From Rhodopirellula sp. (lineage in GTDB: Bacteria; Planctomycetota; Planctomycetia; Pirellulales; Pirellulaceae), in the NCBI GenBank assembly GCA_002698965.1, contig PAAT01000182.1:3223-36955 (forward strand): DNA of 33,733 nt, written 5' to 3'. Both the position numbers and the translations under genes were made by a program. Within the stretch, counting starts at the first letter, position 1. The number at the start of each line of letters is the position of its first letter. The notes under the pieces were generated by a model that was given only the letters and a program-made list of their open reading frames with translations, was not told where the DNA came from and did not search any database. Positions 1 through 7,453 of this stretch are shown piece after piece.

Positions 1-147
1 GCTGCCAGCAAAATCGGGTCTGCCGTGGCTGAAAAGGCTTTGGCTGCAGGAATCAAGAAGGTTAAGTTTGATCGTGGTGCTAACAAGTACCATGGCCGTC
101 TTGCCGCACTGGCAGATGCTGCACGTGAAGCGGGTTTGGAATTTTAG
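1..147 (+). CDS. rplR: 50S ribosomal protein L18 (3' end only)
   Basis: Only the last 48 codons are in the window, ending in TAG. The visible C-terminus includes [20 protein letters not shown] and ends in REAGLEF, which matches the end of bacterial uL18 ([26 protein letters not shown] type). L18 binds 5S rRNA in the central protuberance of the large subunit. Its position immediately before rpsE is the standard order of the spc operon, which supports the call. The start lies outside the window. Confidence 0.93.
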   Translation, partial: AASKIGSAVAEKALAAGIKKVKFDRGANKYHGRLAALADAAREAGLEF

Positions 148-150
148 GAT

Positions 151-200
151 ACTACTAGAAGTAGTCTCCGCGTTCAGCGGAACTACTGGTTTAATTTTTT
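151..200 (+). promoter_or_regulatory. Attenuator-like alternative hairpins in the rplR-rpsE spacer
   Basis: ACTACT (151-156) can pair with AGTAGT (160-165) across a three-base loop. The same AGTAGT can instead pair with a second ACTACT (182-187), enclosing a CCGC/GCGG stem (168-171 with 177-180). The second fold is followed after two G by TTTAATTTTTT (190-200), so it resembles an intrinsic terminator, and the first fold would prevent it. The rpsE ribosome-binding site AGGGAG follows at once at 201-206. The pairings are seen directly; a regulatory role is inferred. Confidence 0.5.
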
Positions 201-216
201 AGGGAGCAGCCGAATC

Positions 217-696
217 GTGGCTACGAACTCTAACAGCGAATTCATCGATCGTGTTATTAAGATCAAACGTTGTGCCGCCGTTGTCAAAGGTGGTCGACGC
301 TTCAGTTTTGCAGCTATGGTCGTCGTAGGTGACGGCAATGGTAAAGTTGGATGGGGCTATGGCAAAGCCAATGAAGTTCCACCCAGCGTACAAAAAGCAA
401 CGAAGCAAGCTCAGAATGGCATGATTTCCGTTCCTGTTCAGGACGGTACAATACCCCATCAGATTAAAGGACGTTTTGGAGCTGCCAAGGTAACGCTCAT
501 TCCTGCTGGTCCCGGTACCGGGATTATCGCTGGCGCTGCTGTTCGCAGCGTTTGCGAAGCTGCTGGAATCTCCAATATCCTGACGAAAAGTTTTGGAACC
601 AATAATCCTGTTACGCTCGTAAAGGCGACTATTGAAGCGCTTGGCAAACTGCGTACAAAGGATGAAGTTCAACGATTACGAGAGGTTAGTCTCTAA
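217..696 (+). CDS. rpsE: 30S ribosomal protein S5
   Basis: This 159-residue protein has the uS5 layout: an N-terminal double-stranded RNA-binding domain with [20 protein letters not shown] and [14 protein letters not shown], then the C-terminal domain with [19 protein letters not shown] and the end motif of an alpha/beta sandwich. S5 sits at the decoding side of the small subunit and contributes to translational accuracy. The start is GTG at 217, preceded by AGGGAG (201-206). The stop codon TAA shares one base with the ATG of rplO, so the two are probably translationally coupled. Because of this overlap there is no room for rpmD (L30), which many bacteria carry here. Confidence 0.97.
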   Translation: MATNSNSEFIDRVIKIKRCAAVVKGGRRFSFAAMVVVGDGNGKVGWGYGKANEVPPSVQKATKQAQNGMISVPVQDGTIPHQIKGRFGAAKVTLIPAGPGTGIIAGAAVRSVCEAAGISNILTKSFGTNNPVTLVKATIEALGKLRTKDEVQRLREVSL

Positions 697-1181
697 TGAA
701 ACTTCACGATGTAAATGAAGGCGTTCATAAGAATAAGAAACGCCGTCGTATTGGTCGTGGTCCCGGTAGTGGCTGGGGCAAGACCGCAGGACGTGGGCAT
801 AATGGTCAAAAGTCTCGCAGTGGTTGGTCGCAAAAGGCAACCTTCCAGGGTGGTACGATGCCTATGGTGCGTCGTATCCCGAAACGAGGTTTCAACAATC
901 GCTTTGCGCTGCATGTCGTTACGGTCAATATCAAAGACCTCGAACGAACATTCAATGATGGTGATCAGGTAACGCCTGAAACATTAAAAGCACATTCGCT
1001 GGCTCAGACTCGCTACGATGTCCTGAAAGTACTCGGGGATGGCGAATTGACTAAAAAGCTAAATGTGGAAGCGCATCGATTTAGTGGCTCAGCCAAAGAA
1101 AAAATTGAAGCTGCCGGCGGTACTGTCACAATCCTGCCAGGCAAAGCTCCTGTCGTTAAAAATAAAATGGGTGGAGCGTAA
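696..1181 (+). CDS. rplO: 50S ribosomal protein L15
   Basis: The 161-residue product starts with MKLHDVNEG and has the Gly/Arg-rich N-terminal extension typical of uL15 ([27 protein letters not shown]), followed by [17 protein letters not shown]. The C-terminal globular part ends with the VTILPGKAP motif. L15 is a late-assembling large-subunit protein that threads into 23S rRNA. The ATG overlaps the stop of rpsE by one base, and a GAGAGG sequence about ten bases upstream inside rpsE can serve as ribosome-binding site. Length is slightly above the usual 145 residues. The 99-base spacer to secY contains no credible gene. Confidence 0.97.
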   Translation: MKLHDVNEGVHKNKKRRRIGRGPGSGWGKTAGRGHNGQKSRSGWSQKATFQGGTMPMVRRIPKRGFNNRFALHVVTVNIKDLERTFNDGDQVTPETLKAHSLAQTRYDVLKVLGDGELTKKLNVEAHRFSGSAKEKIEAAGGTVTILPGKAPVVKNKMGGA

Positions 1182-1280
1182 CAGTTTTAATACTGCTCGA
1201 CTGAAAGCCGGCGGTATCGGAACTAAAGAGATAAGTCACGAAGCAACGGGCTGTCTTTCGTATTAATTGGTAACAAAAAG

Positions 1281-2642
1281 ATGTTGGAAAAACTTCGAGT
1301 TATATTCACGATCCCGGAACTGAGGAAGAAAATCCTCATTACGCTGATACTGCTCGGTGTTTATCGTATCGGATACCACATCACTCTGCCTGTAGTCGAT
1401 CAAGCGGCGATTGCATCCAATGCCTCTGATTCCGGAGCTCTCGGGGGATTAATTCAACGGGTTTCTGTCTTCTCGGCAAGTAACCTGCAACAGGCAACGA
1501 TCTTCGGTCTTGGAATTATGCCGTATATTTCGGCATCGATTATTTTCCAAATCCTTGGAAGCTTTGTTGCTCCGATTCAGGCTCTGAAAAAAGAGGGGCA
1601 GGCGGGGATGAAGAAAATCAACGACTATACACGTTACCTGACGGTCGTGCTCTGTTTGCTCCAAAGTGCCGTATATGTTTTTGCCTATTTGGATAGTAGC
1701 GAATTGATTGATCCGGACTTCCAGAACGCATCCGGCGGGCTGAGGTTTGGTTGGAGTATTACCTCCATTATGATGATGACCTGCGGTGCCACTTTCCTGA
1801 TGTGGTTAGGAGAACAGATTGACGAGTATGGTATCGGTAATGGTATCAGCCTGTTGATTATGGCTGGAATTCTAGCCGCCATGCCTGCTGCTCTGAATGA
1901 TCTGTTTGCCAACTCTACCTTTGAACTGAAAGGTTTAGGTGGTGAGGTTGGGGTGGAAACAATGATTCTCCTAGGCTGTGTCTTTGTGGCGGTTGTGGTC
2001 GGAGTTGTATTTATTACCATTGGCCAACGCCGTATTCCAACTCAAAGTGCAAAACATGTTCGAGGACGTCGAGTCTTTGGTGGTACGCGGCAGTATCTAC
2101 CATTGCGAGTAAACCAGGGCGGAGTGATGCCTATTATCTTCGCTTCCAGTTTACTCATGGTCCCCGGAATCATGTTTAGTTTCCTGGAACAAGCTATTGG
2201 AGCTGAGGGAACGTTAGGTACCGTAATGGCAGGATTGTCTTCGGCATTTCAGCCTGGTTCTGGATTCCTCTACAACATGATGTATATCGGAATTATTTAC
2301 TTCTTCTGCTATTTCTGGACAGCTATTACTTTTAACCCAAAAGAAATGGCTGACAACCTGAAAGAGTATGGGAGTTTTATTCAGGGCTATCGCCCAGGTA
2401 AGCGCACTGCCGATTACCTTGAAAAAGTGATGGTTCGAATTACTTATGTCGGTGCTGCATTCCTCTCAGTGGTTGCTATTGTTCCAACGCTGGTTGCCAG
2501 CTGGTTGAACGTCGATATGCAACTGGCCAGTTTCTACGGTGGAACTGGTTTGCTGATTGGTGTGAGCGTCGCCTTTGATCTGGTGCAGAAAATTGACTCT
2601 CATCTGGTCATGACAAGTCACAAAGGACTTTTGGAATCCTAA
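1281..2642 (+). CDS. secY: Protein translocase subunit SecY
   Basis: The 453-residue protein is the channel subunit of the SecYEG translocon in the inner membrane. It starts with the amphipathic N-terminus (LEKLRVIFTIPELRKKILIT) and has about ten hydrophobic segments. The signature region near residues 70-90 reads ATIFGLGIMPYISASIIFQI, and the cytoplasmic loop QRRIPTQSAKHVRGRR lies around residue 250. NPKEMADNLKEYGSFI and GYRPGKRTADYL near residues 350-380 are also characteristic. Length is normal for the family. The ATG at 1281 has no strong Shine-Dalgarno sequence. Location between rplO and adk is the classical arrangement. Confidence 0.97.
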   Translation: MLEKLRVIFTIPELRKKILITLILLGVYRIGYHITLPVVDQAAIASNASDSGALGGLIQRVSVFSASNLQQATIFGLGIMPYISASIIFQILGSFVAPIQALKKEGQAGMKKINDYTRYLTVVLCLLQSAVYVFAYLDSSELIDPDFQNASGGLRFGWSITSIMMMTCGATFLMWLGEQIDEYGIGNGISLLIMAGILAAMPAALNDLFANSTFELKGLGGEVGVETMILLGCVFVAVVVGVVFITIGQRRIPTQSAKHVRGRRVFGGTRQYLPLRVNQGGVMPIIFASSLLMVPGIMFSFLEQAIGAEGTLGTVMAGLSSAFQPGSGFLYNMMYIGIIYFFCYFWTAITFNPKEMADNLKEYGSFIQGYRPGKRTADYLEKVMVRITYVGAAFLSVVAIVPTLVASWLNVDMQLASFYGGTGLLIGVSVAFDLVQKIDSHLVMTSHKGLLES

Positions 2643-2708
2643 TATTGCCTCAGGCATAAACGAAATCAACAGTCCTTCCTTTGAAATAGCAAGCAGGAGA
2701 ATGAACGA

Positions 2709-3284
2709 ATGATTATAGTCTTCGTTGGACCACCTGGCTCCGGAAAGGGAACGCAATGCGAATTGCTGGCTGAACACCTTGGTGTGACGCACCTTTCCAC
2801 AGGAGAGTTATTTCGAGTTCAAATGGAATCAGGGTCGGAATTGGGGCAAATAGCAGCCAGTTTTATTGACCACGGCAATCTGGTTCCCGACCATGTCACA
2901 ATTGACATTGTCAAAGAAAGTTTAGGTGAAGCCCAGTTTAATGTAGGGTGTTTGCTGGACGGTTTCCCCCGTTCGGTACCACAAGCTCAAGCATTAGACG
3001 CCATCCTAGCAGAAAATAACTGTCAGGTTGATTTGGTACTCGCCCTGGACGTTAACCAAAATGTCCTCGTGGATCGTATGCTCGCTCGGAAGCGAAAAGA
3101 CGATACACTGGAAACCATTCAGCAACGATTCGACGCTTACGAGCACTTAACTCGACCTTTGCTGAACTATTACCAAAACCGGAATGTTTTGGTGTCTGTC
3201 GACGGTAATGGAAATATCGACAGAGTTTTTGAAGGGATTCGCCGGGCTGTTGCAAATGTTCAATCGAGCAGTTCCAACGCCTAA
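2709..3284 (+). CDS. adk: Adenylate kinase (short form)
   Basis: The product (191 residues) catalyses ATP + AMP to 2 ADP in the cytoplasm. The P-loop GPPGSGKGT lies at residues 7-15, the NMP-binding part has HLSTGELFR, and the core has CLLDGFPRSVPQA. The short lid and following Arg region reads RKRKDDTLETIQQRFDAY. The family's long Cys-type zinc lid is missing, so this is a short-type enzyme. AGGAGA (2695-2700) is well spaced from the ATG at 2709. A three-codon reading frame (2701-2712) overlaps this start but has no spacing for a ribosome-binding site. map and infA, often next in other bacteria, are absent downstream. Confidence 0.96.
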   Translation: MIIVFVGPPGSGKGTQCELLAEHLGVTHLSTGELFRVQMESGSELGQIAASFIDHGNLVPDHVTIDIVKESLGEAQFNVGCLLDGFPRSVPQAQALDAILAENNCQVDLVLALDVNQNVLVDRMLARKRKDDTLETIQQRFDAYEHLTRPLLNYYQNRNVLVSVDGNGNIDRVFEGIRRAVANVQSSSSNA

Positions 3285-3291
3285 TCATAAT

Positions 3292-3343
3292 GCCTAAACC
3301 TGCTTCAATTCGAAGATTTCGCCCCTTGTGGGTAGGTTTAGGC
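3292..3343 (+). promoter_or_regulatory. Strong hairpin between adk and rpmJ
   Basis: GCCTAAACCT (3292-3301) is perfectly complementary to AGGTTTAGGC (3334-3343). The stem can be lengthened inward with wobble pairs, and the loop holds a small CGAA/TTCG hairpin (3311-3321). There is no T-run directly after it, so it is not a standard terminator. It lies about 50 bases before rpmJ, inside the ribosomal operon. It could be an RNA-processing or protein-binding site; the function is inferred. Confidence 0.45.
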
Positions 3344-3393
3344 GAAGTTTATACTAACTTACTTGCAACCTGTTTTTTGAGGCCGGTATAGAG

Positions 3394-3510
3394 ATGAAAG
3401 TTCGAGCGAGTGTCAAGCGAATTTGCGCGGATTGTAAAATTGTTCGTCGCAAAGGGCGAGTATACGTTATCTGCAAAAGCAACCCACGTTGTAAGCAGCG
3501 ACAGGGTTAG
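3394..3510 (+). CDS. rpmJ: 50S ribosomal protein L36, all-Cys zinc site
   Basis: This 38-residue gene begins with [17 protein letters not shown] and ends in KQRQG, which is the bL36 pattern over its full length. bL36 is a small zinc-ribbon protein of the large subunit. The usual ligands are Cys11, Cys14, Cys27 and His33. Here residue 33 is Cys (codon TGT in NPRCKQRQG), so the site would be Cys4 instead of Cys3His. The gene is 110 bases after adk and 125 before rpsM, the common location when map and infA are elsewhere. A TGAGG (3378-3382) may act as a weak ribosome-binding site. Confidence 0.95.
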   Translation: MKVRASVKRICADCKIVRRKGRVYVICKSNPRCKQRQG

Positions 3511-3581
3511 GCTGAAAGAGGCTGTTTGCATCGGCGGAGAGATAGTACGCACTTCAAGATTTTAAGATTACTAATATTTGG

Positions 3582-3606
3582 CAGAGATTAAGTCATTCTC
3601 TGTTTT
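3582..3606 (+). promoter_or_regulatory. Small hairpin plus T-run before rpsM
   Basis: CAGAGA (3582-3587) pairs with TCTCTG (3597-3602) across nine bases and is followed by TTTT (3603-3606). This resembles a weak intrinsic terminator or attenuator, located about 30 bases before the rpsM start. With only six pairs it is probably leaky at most. Confidence 0.3.
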
Positions 3607-3634
3607 GCAATAAATTTTACCAAGGAGTATTGGC

Positions 3635-4018
3635 ATGCCACGTCTTTTAGGTGTGGATATTCCCAACGAAAAAAAGACCGTTATTTCTCTGACTTACCTT
3701 TATGGAGTCGGACATAAGACGGCGCGCGATCTGTGTCACAAGGCTAATATTGATCCTTCCACACCGGCTCGCGATTTGGCAGAAGATGAAGTCAGCCGCT
3801 TGGCGACGATTCTTGAAGAAGATTACACCGTTGAAGGTCCGCTACGCCGACAGGTCCAGCAAAATATTGCTCGACTGCGTAACATCCGAGCTTACCGGGG
3901 TATTCGCCATCGTATGGGACTTCCTGTTCGAGGACAAAACACTCAAACCAACGCTCGTACCCGTAAAGGTCCTAAGAAAACAGTTGCCGGTAAGAAAGGG
4001 GTTAAAGACCTCCGCTAA
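3635..4018 (+). CDS. rpsM: 30S ribosomal protein S13
   Basis: The 127-residue protein shows the full uS13 pattern: PRLLGVDIPNEKKTVISL at the N-terminus, YGVGHKTARDLC in the helix-turn-helix-like part, RNIRAYRGIRHRMGLPVRGQ in the middle, and the basic tail NARTRKGPKKTVAGKK. S13 lies in the head of the small subunit and contacts tRNA and the large subunit. AAGGAG (3622-3627) precedes the ATG at 3635 with good spacing. Length is typical. Confidence 0.97.
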   Translation: MPRLLGVDIPNEKKTVISLTYLYGVGHKTARDLCHKANIDPSTPARDLAEDEVSRLATILEEDYTVEGPLRRQVQQNIARLRNIRAYRGIRHRMGLPVRGQNTQTNARTRKGPKKTVAGKKGVKDLR

Positions 4019-4073
4019 CCTTGGAACCTGCAATTTATGCAGACCGCGGTTCAGCATTACCCTATACCTTTTG

Positions 4074-4089
4074 TCAGTGTAGTCACTGA
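4074..4089 (+). promoter_or_regulatory. Hairpin in the rpsM-rpsK spacer
   Basis: TCAGTG (4074-4079) and CACTGA (4084-4089) form a six-pair stem with a TAGT loop, some 15 bases before the rpsK ribosome-binding site. A second stem, CTGCA (4028-4032) with TGCAG (4038-4042), lies in the same spacer. Neither is followed by a T-run. They may influence RNA stability or translation of rpsK. Confidence 0.25.
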
Positions 4090-4116
4090 TATTCTCAATC
4101 AGAGGAGCAATTGGCT

Positions 4117-4497
4117 GTGGCCAAAACTAAAAAACGAAAACCTCGTCGTAACGTAACCGTTGCTGTCGCTCACGTGAAAGCAACCTTTAACAACACGACA
4201 GTAACAATCACCGATACCAAAGGTGATACGCTGTGCTGGGCAAGTGCAGGCACAAGCGGCTTCAAAGGAAGTCGTAAAAGCACTCCATTTGCTGGTCAGT
4301 GTGCTGCTCAACAGGCGGCGGAAAAGGCATTGAAATTCGGTGTTAAAGAAGTGGACGTTCGAGTAAAAGGACCTGGTAGTGGCCGCGAAAGCGCGATCAC
4401 GGCATTGCAACAGGCCGGCCTGAACGTGAAAACTATCGAAGATCGAACTCCGATTCCTCATAACGGATGCCGTCCACCTAAAAAGCGTCGAGTCTAG
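4117..4497 (+). CDS. rpsK: 30S ribosomal protein S11
   Basis: The 126-residue product has the uS11 signature throughout: [49 protein letters not shown] and the end [15 protein letters not shown]11 is on the platform of the small subunit near the mRNA exit. I place the start at GTG 4117, nine bases after GGAG (4104-4107), giving the common N-terminus MAKT. A TTG at 4111 would add two residues but lies only three bases from the GGAG. rpsD, which often follows, is missing, and rpoA comes next. Confidence 0.96.
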   Translation: MAKTKKRKPRRNVTVAVAHVKATFNNTTVTITDTKGDTLCWASAGTSGFKGSRKSTPFAGQCAAQQAAEKALKFGVKEVDVRVKGPGSGRESAITALQQAGLNVKTIEDRTPIPHNGCRPPKKRRV

Positions 4498-4584
4498 TTT
4501 CTAACACAAGCGAACCTCCCTTTTCACTCCCTTCCCATACCGGGGACACCCAACCCCTTCACGACTATTCGGAGAAACCTGATT

Positions 4585-5583
4585 ATGCATATTCGATGGC
4601 GAATGCTTGAGCTACCAAGTGTTGTTGAGTGCGATAAATCAACGTTGAGCGAAACATACGGTAAATTTACCGCTGAGCCTTTTGAACGCGGATTTGGTGT
4701 TACTATTGGTAACAGCCTGCGACGAATCCTGCTTTCAAGTCTGATCGGAAGTGCTGTTACCCAAATTAAAATCCAGGGTGCACAACACGAATTCACTTCC
4801 ATACCTGGCGTTGTAGAGGATGTCACCGACATTCTCCTGAACGTTAAGGCCCTCTGTATCAAGAATCACTCTGAAAGCCTCAAAGTGATCACGATTGAAA
4901 AAAATACTGCTGGTGCAATTACTGGTAGCGATATCGTGACTGATGCAGATGTTGAAATCATCAATGGTGATCACGTAATTGCGACGCTCACCGAAGACGT
5001 TCCTTTTATGATGGAAATGGTCGTAGAGAACGGACGTGGTTACGACCCAGCTTCAGAACGAGAAAACAGTGAAAACGAAATTGGAATTATTCCAATCGAC
5101 GCTGTATACAGTCCTATCACTCGCGTTCGTTATCACGTAGAAGAAACCCGCGTTGGACAAAAAACTAACTACGACAAACTAACGATGGAACTCTGGACGG
5201 ATGGGACAGTCAATCCGGAAATGGCGCTTGTTGAAGCAGCCAAAATCCTTCGTAAACACCTTAATCCCTTCGTTCAGTATTCTGAACTTGGTGGACAGGT
5301 ACACGCAGCTGATCGCTCTGCTCGCAGTCCGGAAGATATCGAACTTGACGCCAAGCTAAACATGCCTTTGGCTTCTCTCCAGCTGTCGGTGAGAGCCAAC
5401 AACTGTCTGGAATCAGAACAAATCCTTAATGTTCGTGATCTCGTTCAGCAGACCGAAGACGGTTTGCTGGAAGTTCGTAACTTTGGGGAAACAACACTGG
5501 TTGAAGTTCGTGCCAAACTTGGTGAAATGGGTCTACACTTGGGAATGCGAGTTCCACCACAGCCTCCTCAATCTACTTTTTAA
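4585..5583 (+). CDS. rpoA: DNA-directed RNA polymerase subunit alpha
   Basis: The 332-residue protein has both alpha domains. The N-terminal dimerisation domain (about 1-235) contains [20 protein letters not shown] and the loop [21 protein letters not shown]. The C-terminal domain (about 255-332) has [16 protein letters not shown] and the helix-hairpin-helix part [19 protein letters not shown], used for contacts with UP elements and activators. It nucleates RNA polymerase assembly. GGAGAAA (4571-4577) precedes the ATG. Position between rpsK and rplQ is normal except for the missing rpsD. Length is typical. Confidence 0.97.
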   Translation: MHIRWRMLELPSVVECDKSTLSETYGKFTAEPFERGFGVTIGNSLRRILLSSLIGSAVTQIKIQGAQHEFTSIPGVVEDVTDILLNVKALCIKNHSESLKVITIEKNTAGAITGSDIVTDADVEIINGDHVIATLTEDVPFMMEMVVENGRGYDPASERENSENEIGIIPIDAVYSPITRVRYHVEETRVGQKTNYDKLTMELWTDGTVNPEMALVEAAKILRKHLNPFVQYSELGGQVHAADRSARSPEDIELDAKLNMPLASLQLSVRANNCLESEQILNVRDLVQQTEDGLLEVRNFGETTLVEVRAKLGEMGLHLGMRVPPQPPQSTF

Positions 5584-5627
5584 TTAATCATCCCACTGGG
5601 TATAAAGAATACAGGTTTAAGAGAACC

Positions 5628-6506
5628 ATGCGACACCGACGTCGAGGCCGACAACTTGGCCGTACATCACCTCATCGTAAAGCAATGATGCGAAACATGG
5701 CTAGCAGTCTGTTCCTGACTGAACGGAGTGAACTGGCAAACGAAATTCATGGAAATACTCCACGAGTTCGTCGCCGAATCGTTACCACGATTCAAAAGGC
5801 TAAAGAAGTGCGTTCGATTGTTGAAAAATGCATCACGCTGGCTCGTAAAGTTCAGCCTTGCTACGATCAAGCAGCAGCATTATTACCAGAGAATCTTCAG
5901 GGTGACAATTTTGACAAACAGAGCTCTGCTTATAAAACATGGCGTCAAAGCCCTGATTGGCAGGAGTGGGCTGAAGCTCGTGCTCCTATCGTTAATGCGC
6001 AACGTAAAGCGCTTCAAATGCTAGGTAATCGCGAAGCTGTCGATATTCTATTCAACGATATCGCCCCTGCTTTGATCGAAGAAAACGCGGAACGTGTTAG
6101 TGGCTTCACTCGCATCCTGAAAATTGCTAAACCACGGCTTGGGGATAATGGCACCCAGGCAATCCTTGAGATCGTCGGTGAATCTAATAATCGTGACACG
6201 TCAGGTTCTGCGGCACCTCAGGCACCAGTCATTGAAGATGAGCAAGATGCAGAAGACCTTGCCGTCGAGGATACCTCAGAAGAAACAGCCGACGAGGGCG
6301 GTGAAGAAGGCTCAGAAGAAACTGGTGACGACGAAATAGAAGCAGAAGCCAGTGATGATACTGAACAAGAGGACAACGAAGAATCAGAAGTTGCCGAAGC
6401 CAGCGATGAAGCTGAAGAAGCTGAAGCTGATGCTGAGGCAACCGACGATGCCCCAGACGCTGAAGAAGTTAGCGAGGCAAGCGAAGAAGAAAATGAAGAA
6501 GAGTAA
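5628..6506 (+). CDS. rplQ: 50S ribosomal protein L17 with insertion and acidic tail
   Basis: The N-terminus MRHRRRGRQLGRTSPHRKAM and the block MLGNREAVDILFNDIAPALI, then FTRILKIAKPRLGDNGTQAI, identify bL17. The family is usually near 120 residues; this one has 292. About 45 extra residues (roughly 75-120, with KTWRQSPDWQEWAEAR) separate the two conserved halves. After residue 200 comes a tail with about 49 Asp/Glu among 92 residues and no Lys or Arg. The reading frame stays open to TAA and the strong terminator follows 40 bases later, so the tail looks like genuine coding sequence. bL17 lies near the peptide exit tunnel; the role of the tail is unknown. Confidence 0.93.
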   Translation: MRHRRRGRQLGRTSPHRKAMMRNMASSLFLTERSELANEIHGNTPRVRRRIVTTIQKAKEVRSIVEKCITLARKVQPCYDQAAALLPENLQGDNFDKQSSAYKTWRQSPDWQEWAEARAPIVNAQRKALQMLGNREAVDILFNDIAPALIEENAERVSGFTRILKIAKPRLGDNGTQAILEIVGESNNRDTSGSAAPQAPVIEDEQDAEDLAVEDTSEETADEGGEEGSEETGDDEIEAEASDDTEQEDNEESEVAEASDEAEEAEADAEATDDAPDAEEVSEASEEENEEE

Positions 6507-6548
6507 AACTCAAATTCAACCTCTCCTTTGACAACTGTAAAACACAAG

Positions 6549-6587
6549 AGGCCCTTTGTAAAACTGCAAAGGGCCTTTGTTATTTCG
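6549..6587 (+). terminator. Intrinsic terminator of the ribosomal operon
   Basis: AGGCCCTTTG (6549-6558) pairs perfectly with CAAAGGGCCT (6567-6576). Two further inner pairs leave an AAAC loop. A T-rich stretch TTGTTATTT follows. It sits 40 bases after the rplQ stop and before the converging gene ending at 6611. Confidence 0.87.
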
Positions 6588-6610
6588 ATCCTTTCAAATC
6601 CTCAATTTGA

Positions 6611-7267
6611 TTAGCCTGCACGCCTAATCGGGATAAGTTTCGGCTGCGGCACCTTCACCCCGATAATTTTCCCGTATTGTTCCTGCAATGCTGTGAATTT
6701 AAATCGGAGGAAGCCATACAAATATTCCGGTGCCCCCATTTGCAACCACTCCTGAGCGAATTTCAGCATTTGACGATCATATTCCTTTTCACTCGAAGTA
6801 TGCACGTAGCATCTTCCGGAATGGCGGCGAATATCCCCGTTAAAATCGGAACTAATGTGCCACAACTCATGAAAAATTGTTGTTAACTTCTCTTCCAACG
6901 GTTCGTTCTGAAATCGTGGTAAATAAAATTTCAGAATATATAACATCTCGACACCCTTGGCATCAAAGAGCCTTTGCGCGCAATATATTCGGCCACGACG
7001 CTCCTCTTGCATCGCCCCGTTTTCAAATCTCATGGGAGTCAATGACGCATGAATACCGTGGCGCACTCCTTTACGGGTCTGCGAAAATGCAACTGCGACT
7101 CGGGACATATCAATATGACGCATACGCGGATGGCGAGTGCAGATATCCTCGCACAGTCGGCGCATCTTATCGGTAAAATCAAATCCGGCTGGCACATACT
7201 GACCTGTCAACGGATCTTGACGCCGATTGCTGAAACGCTTGCTACCTGTTTTGCCTGATGGTTTCAT
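6611..7267 (-). CDS. Predicted metallopeptidase (HExxH), phage-metallopeptidase-like
   Basis: The 218-residue protein has no signal peptide or membrane segment. A zincin motif HELWH lies at residues 133-137, in the context LTTIFHELWHISSDFNGDIRRH. The N-terminus is basic and the end is basic too (IPIRRAG). This layout resembles a group of small putative metallopeptidases described from phages and bacteria, though I cannot confirm the family from sequence alone. Arg and Cys residues (GRIYCAQR) are not organised as a zinc ribbon, so it is not a standard SprT. It converges on the ribosomal operon and is divergent from the lipoprotein gene. No clear ribosome-binding site precedes the ATG. Confidence 0.65.
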   Translation of the reverse strand: MKPSGKTGSKRFSNRRQDPLTGQYVPAGFDFTDKMRRLCEDICTRHPRMRHIDMSRVAVAFSQTRKGVRHGIHASLTPMRFENGAMQEERRGRIYCAQRLFDAKGVEMLYILKFYLPRFQNEPLEEKLTTIFHELWHISSDFNGDIRRHSGRCYVHTSSEKEYDRQMLKFAQEWLQMGAPEYLYGFLRFKFTALQEQYGKIIGVKVPQPKLIPIRRAG

Positions 7268-7372
7268 AAGAAAAGCAGAACGTATTTTTGAAGACCTGAT
7301 TTAATCTCTGTTATCTGTCGGGACACTAATGAACATCGACCGCTCACAGAGTGATATTGATTCTATGCGCTG

Positions 7373-7391
7373 AAAAGGGTTACCCTTTTTT
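7373..7391 (+). other. Terminator-like palindrome in the divergent spacer
   Basis: AAAAGGG (7373-7379) and CCCTTTT (7383-7389) form a seven-pair stem with a TTA loop, and the T-run extends to 7391. It lies 62 bases before the lipoprotein gene, between two divergent genes, so it does not end any known transcript on the + strand. It may be a leader attenuator or a protein-binding palindrome. Confidence 0.4.
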
Positions 7392-7453
7392 GCTGGCTCA
7401 ACAGTTACTATGTCACTATACCTATTACCGTCTTCTCAAGGATAGCCATCTTA

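Noticed and set aside
199..672. 157-residue open frame on the minus strand over rpsE
   Set aside because: It is the reverse-strand shadow of a clear S5 gene; the protein is low in recognisable motifs.
1063..1266. 67-residue frame spanning the rplO end and spacer, considered as a possible rpmD
   Set aside because: It overlaps rplO in another frame and shows no L30 features.
2701..2712. Three-codon mini-ORF overlapping the adk start
   Set aside because: The AGGAGA ends directly before its ATG, so there is no spacing; that site suits the adk ATG at 2709.
6218..6547. Ser-rich 109-residue frame on the minus strand
   Set aside because: It is the reverse complement of the acidic rplQ tail (GAA/GAG/GAT read backwards), not an independent gene.
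7390..7420. Promoter for the lipoprotein gene (TTGCTG with CACTAT)
   Set aside because: Match to consensus is too poor on both boxes to report as a feature.
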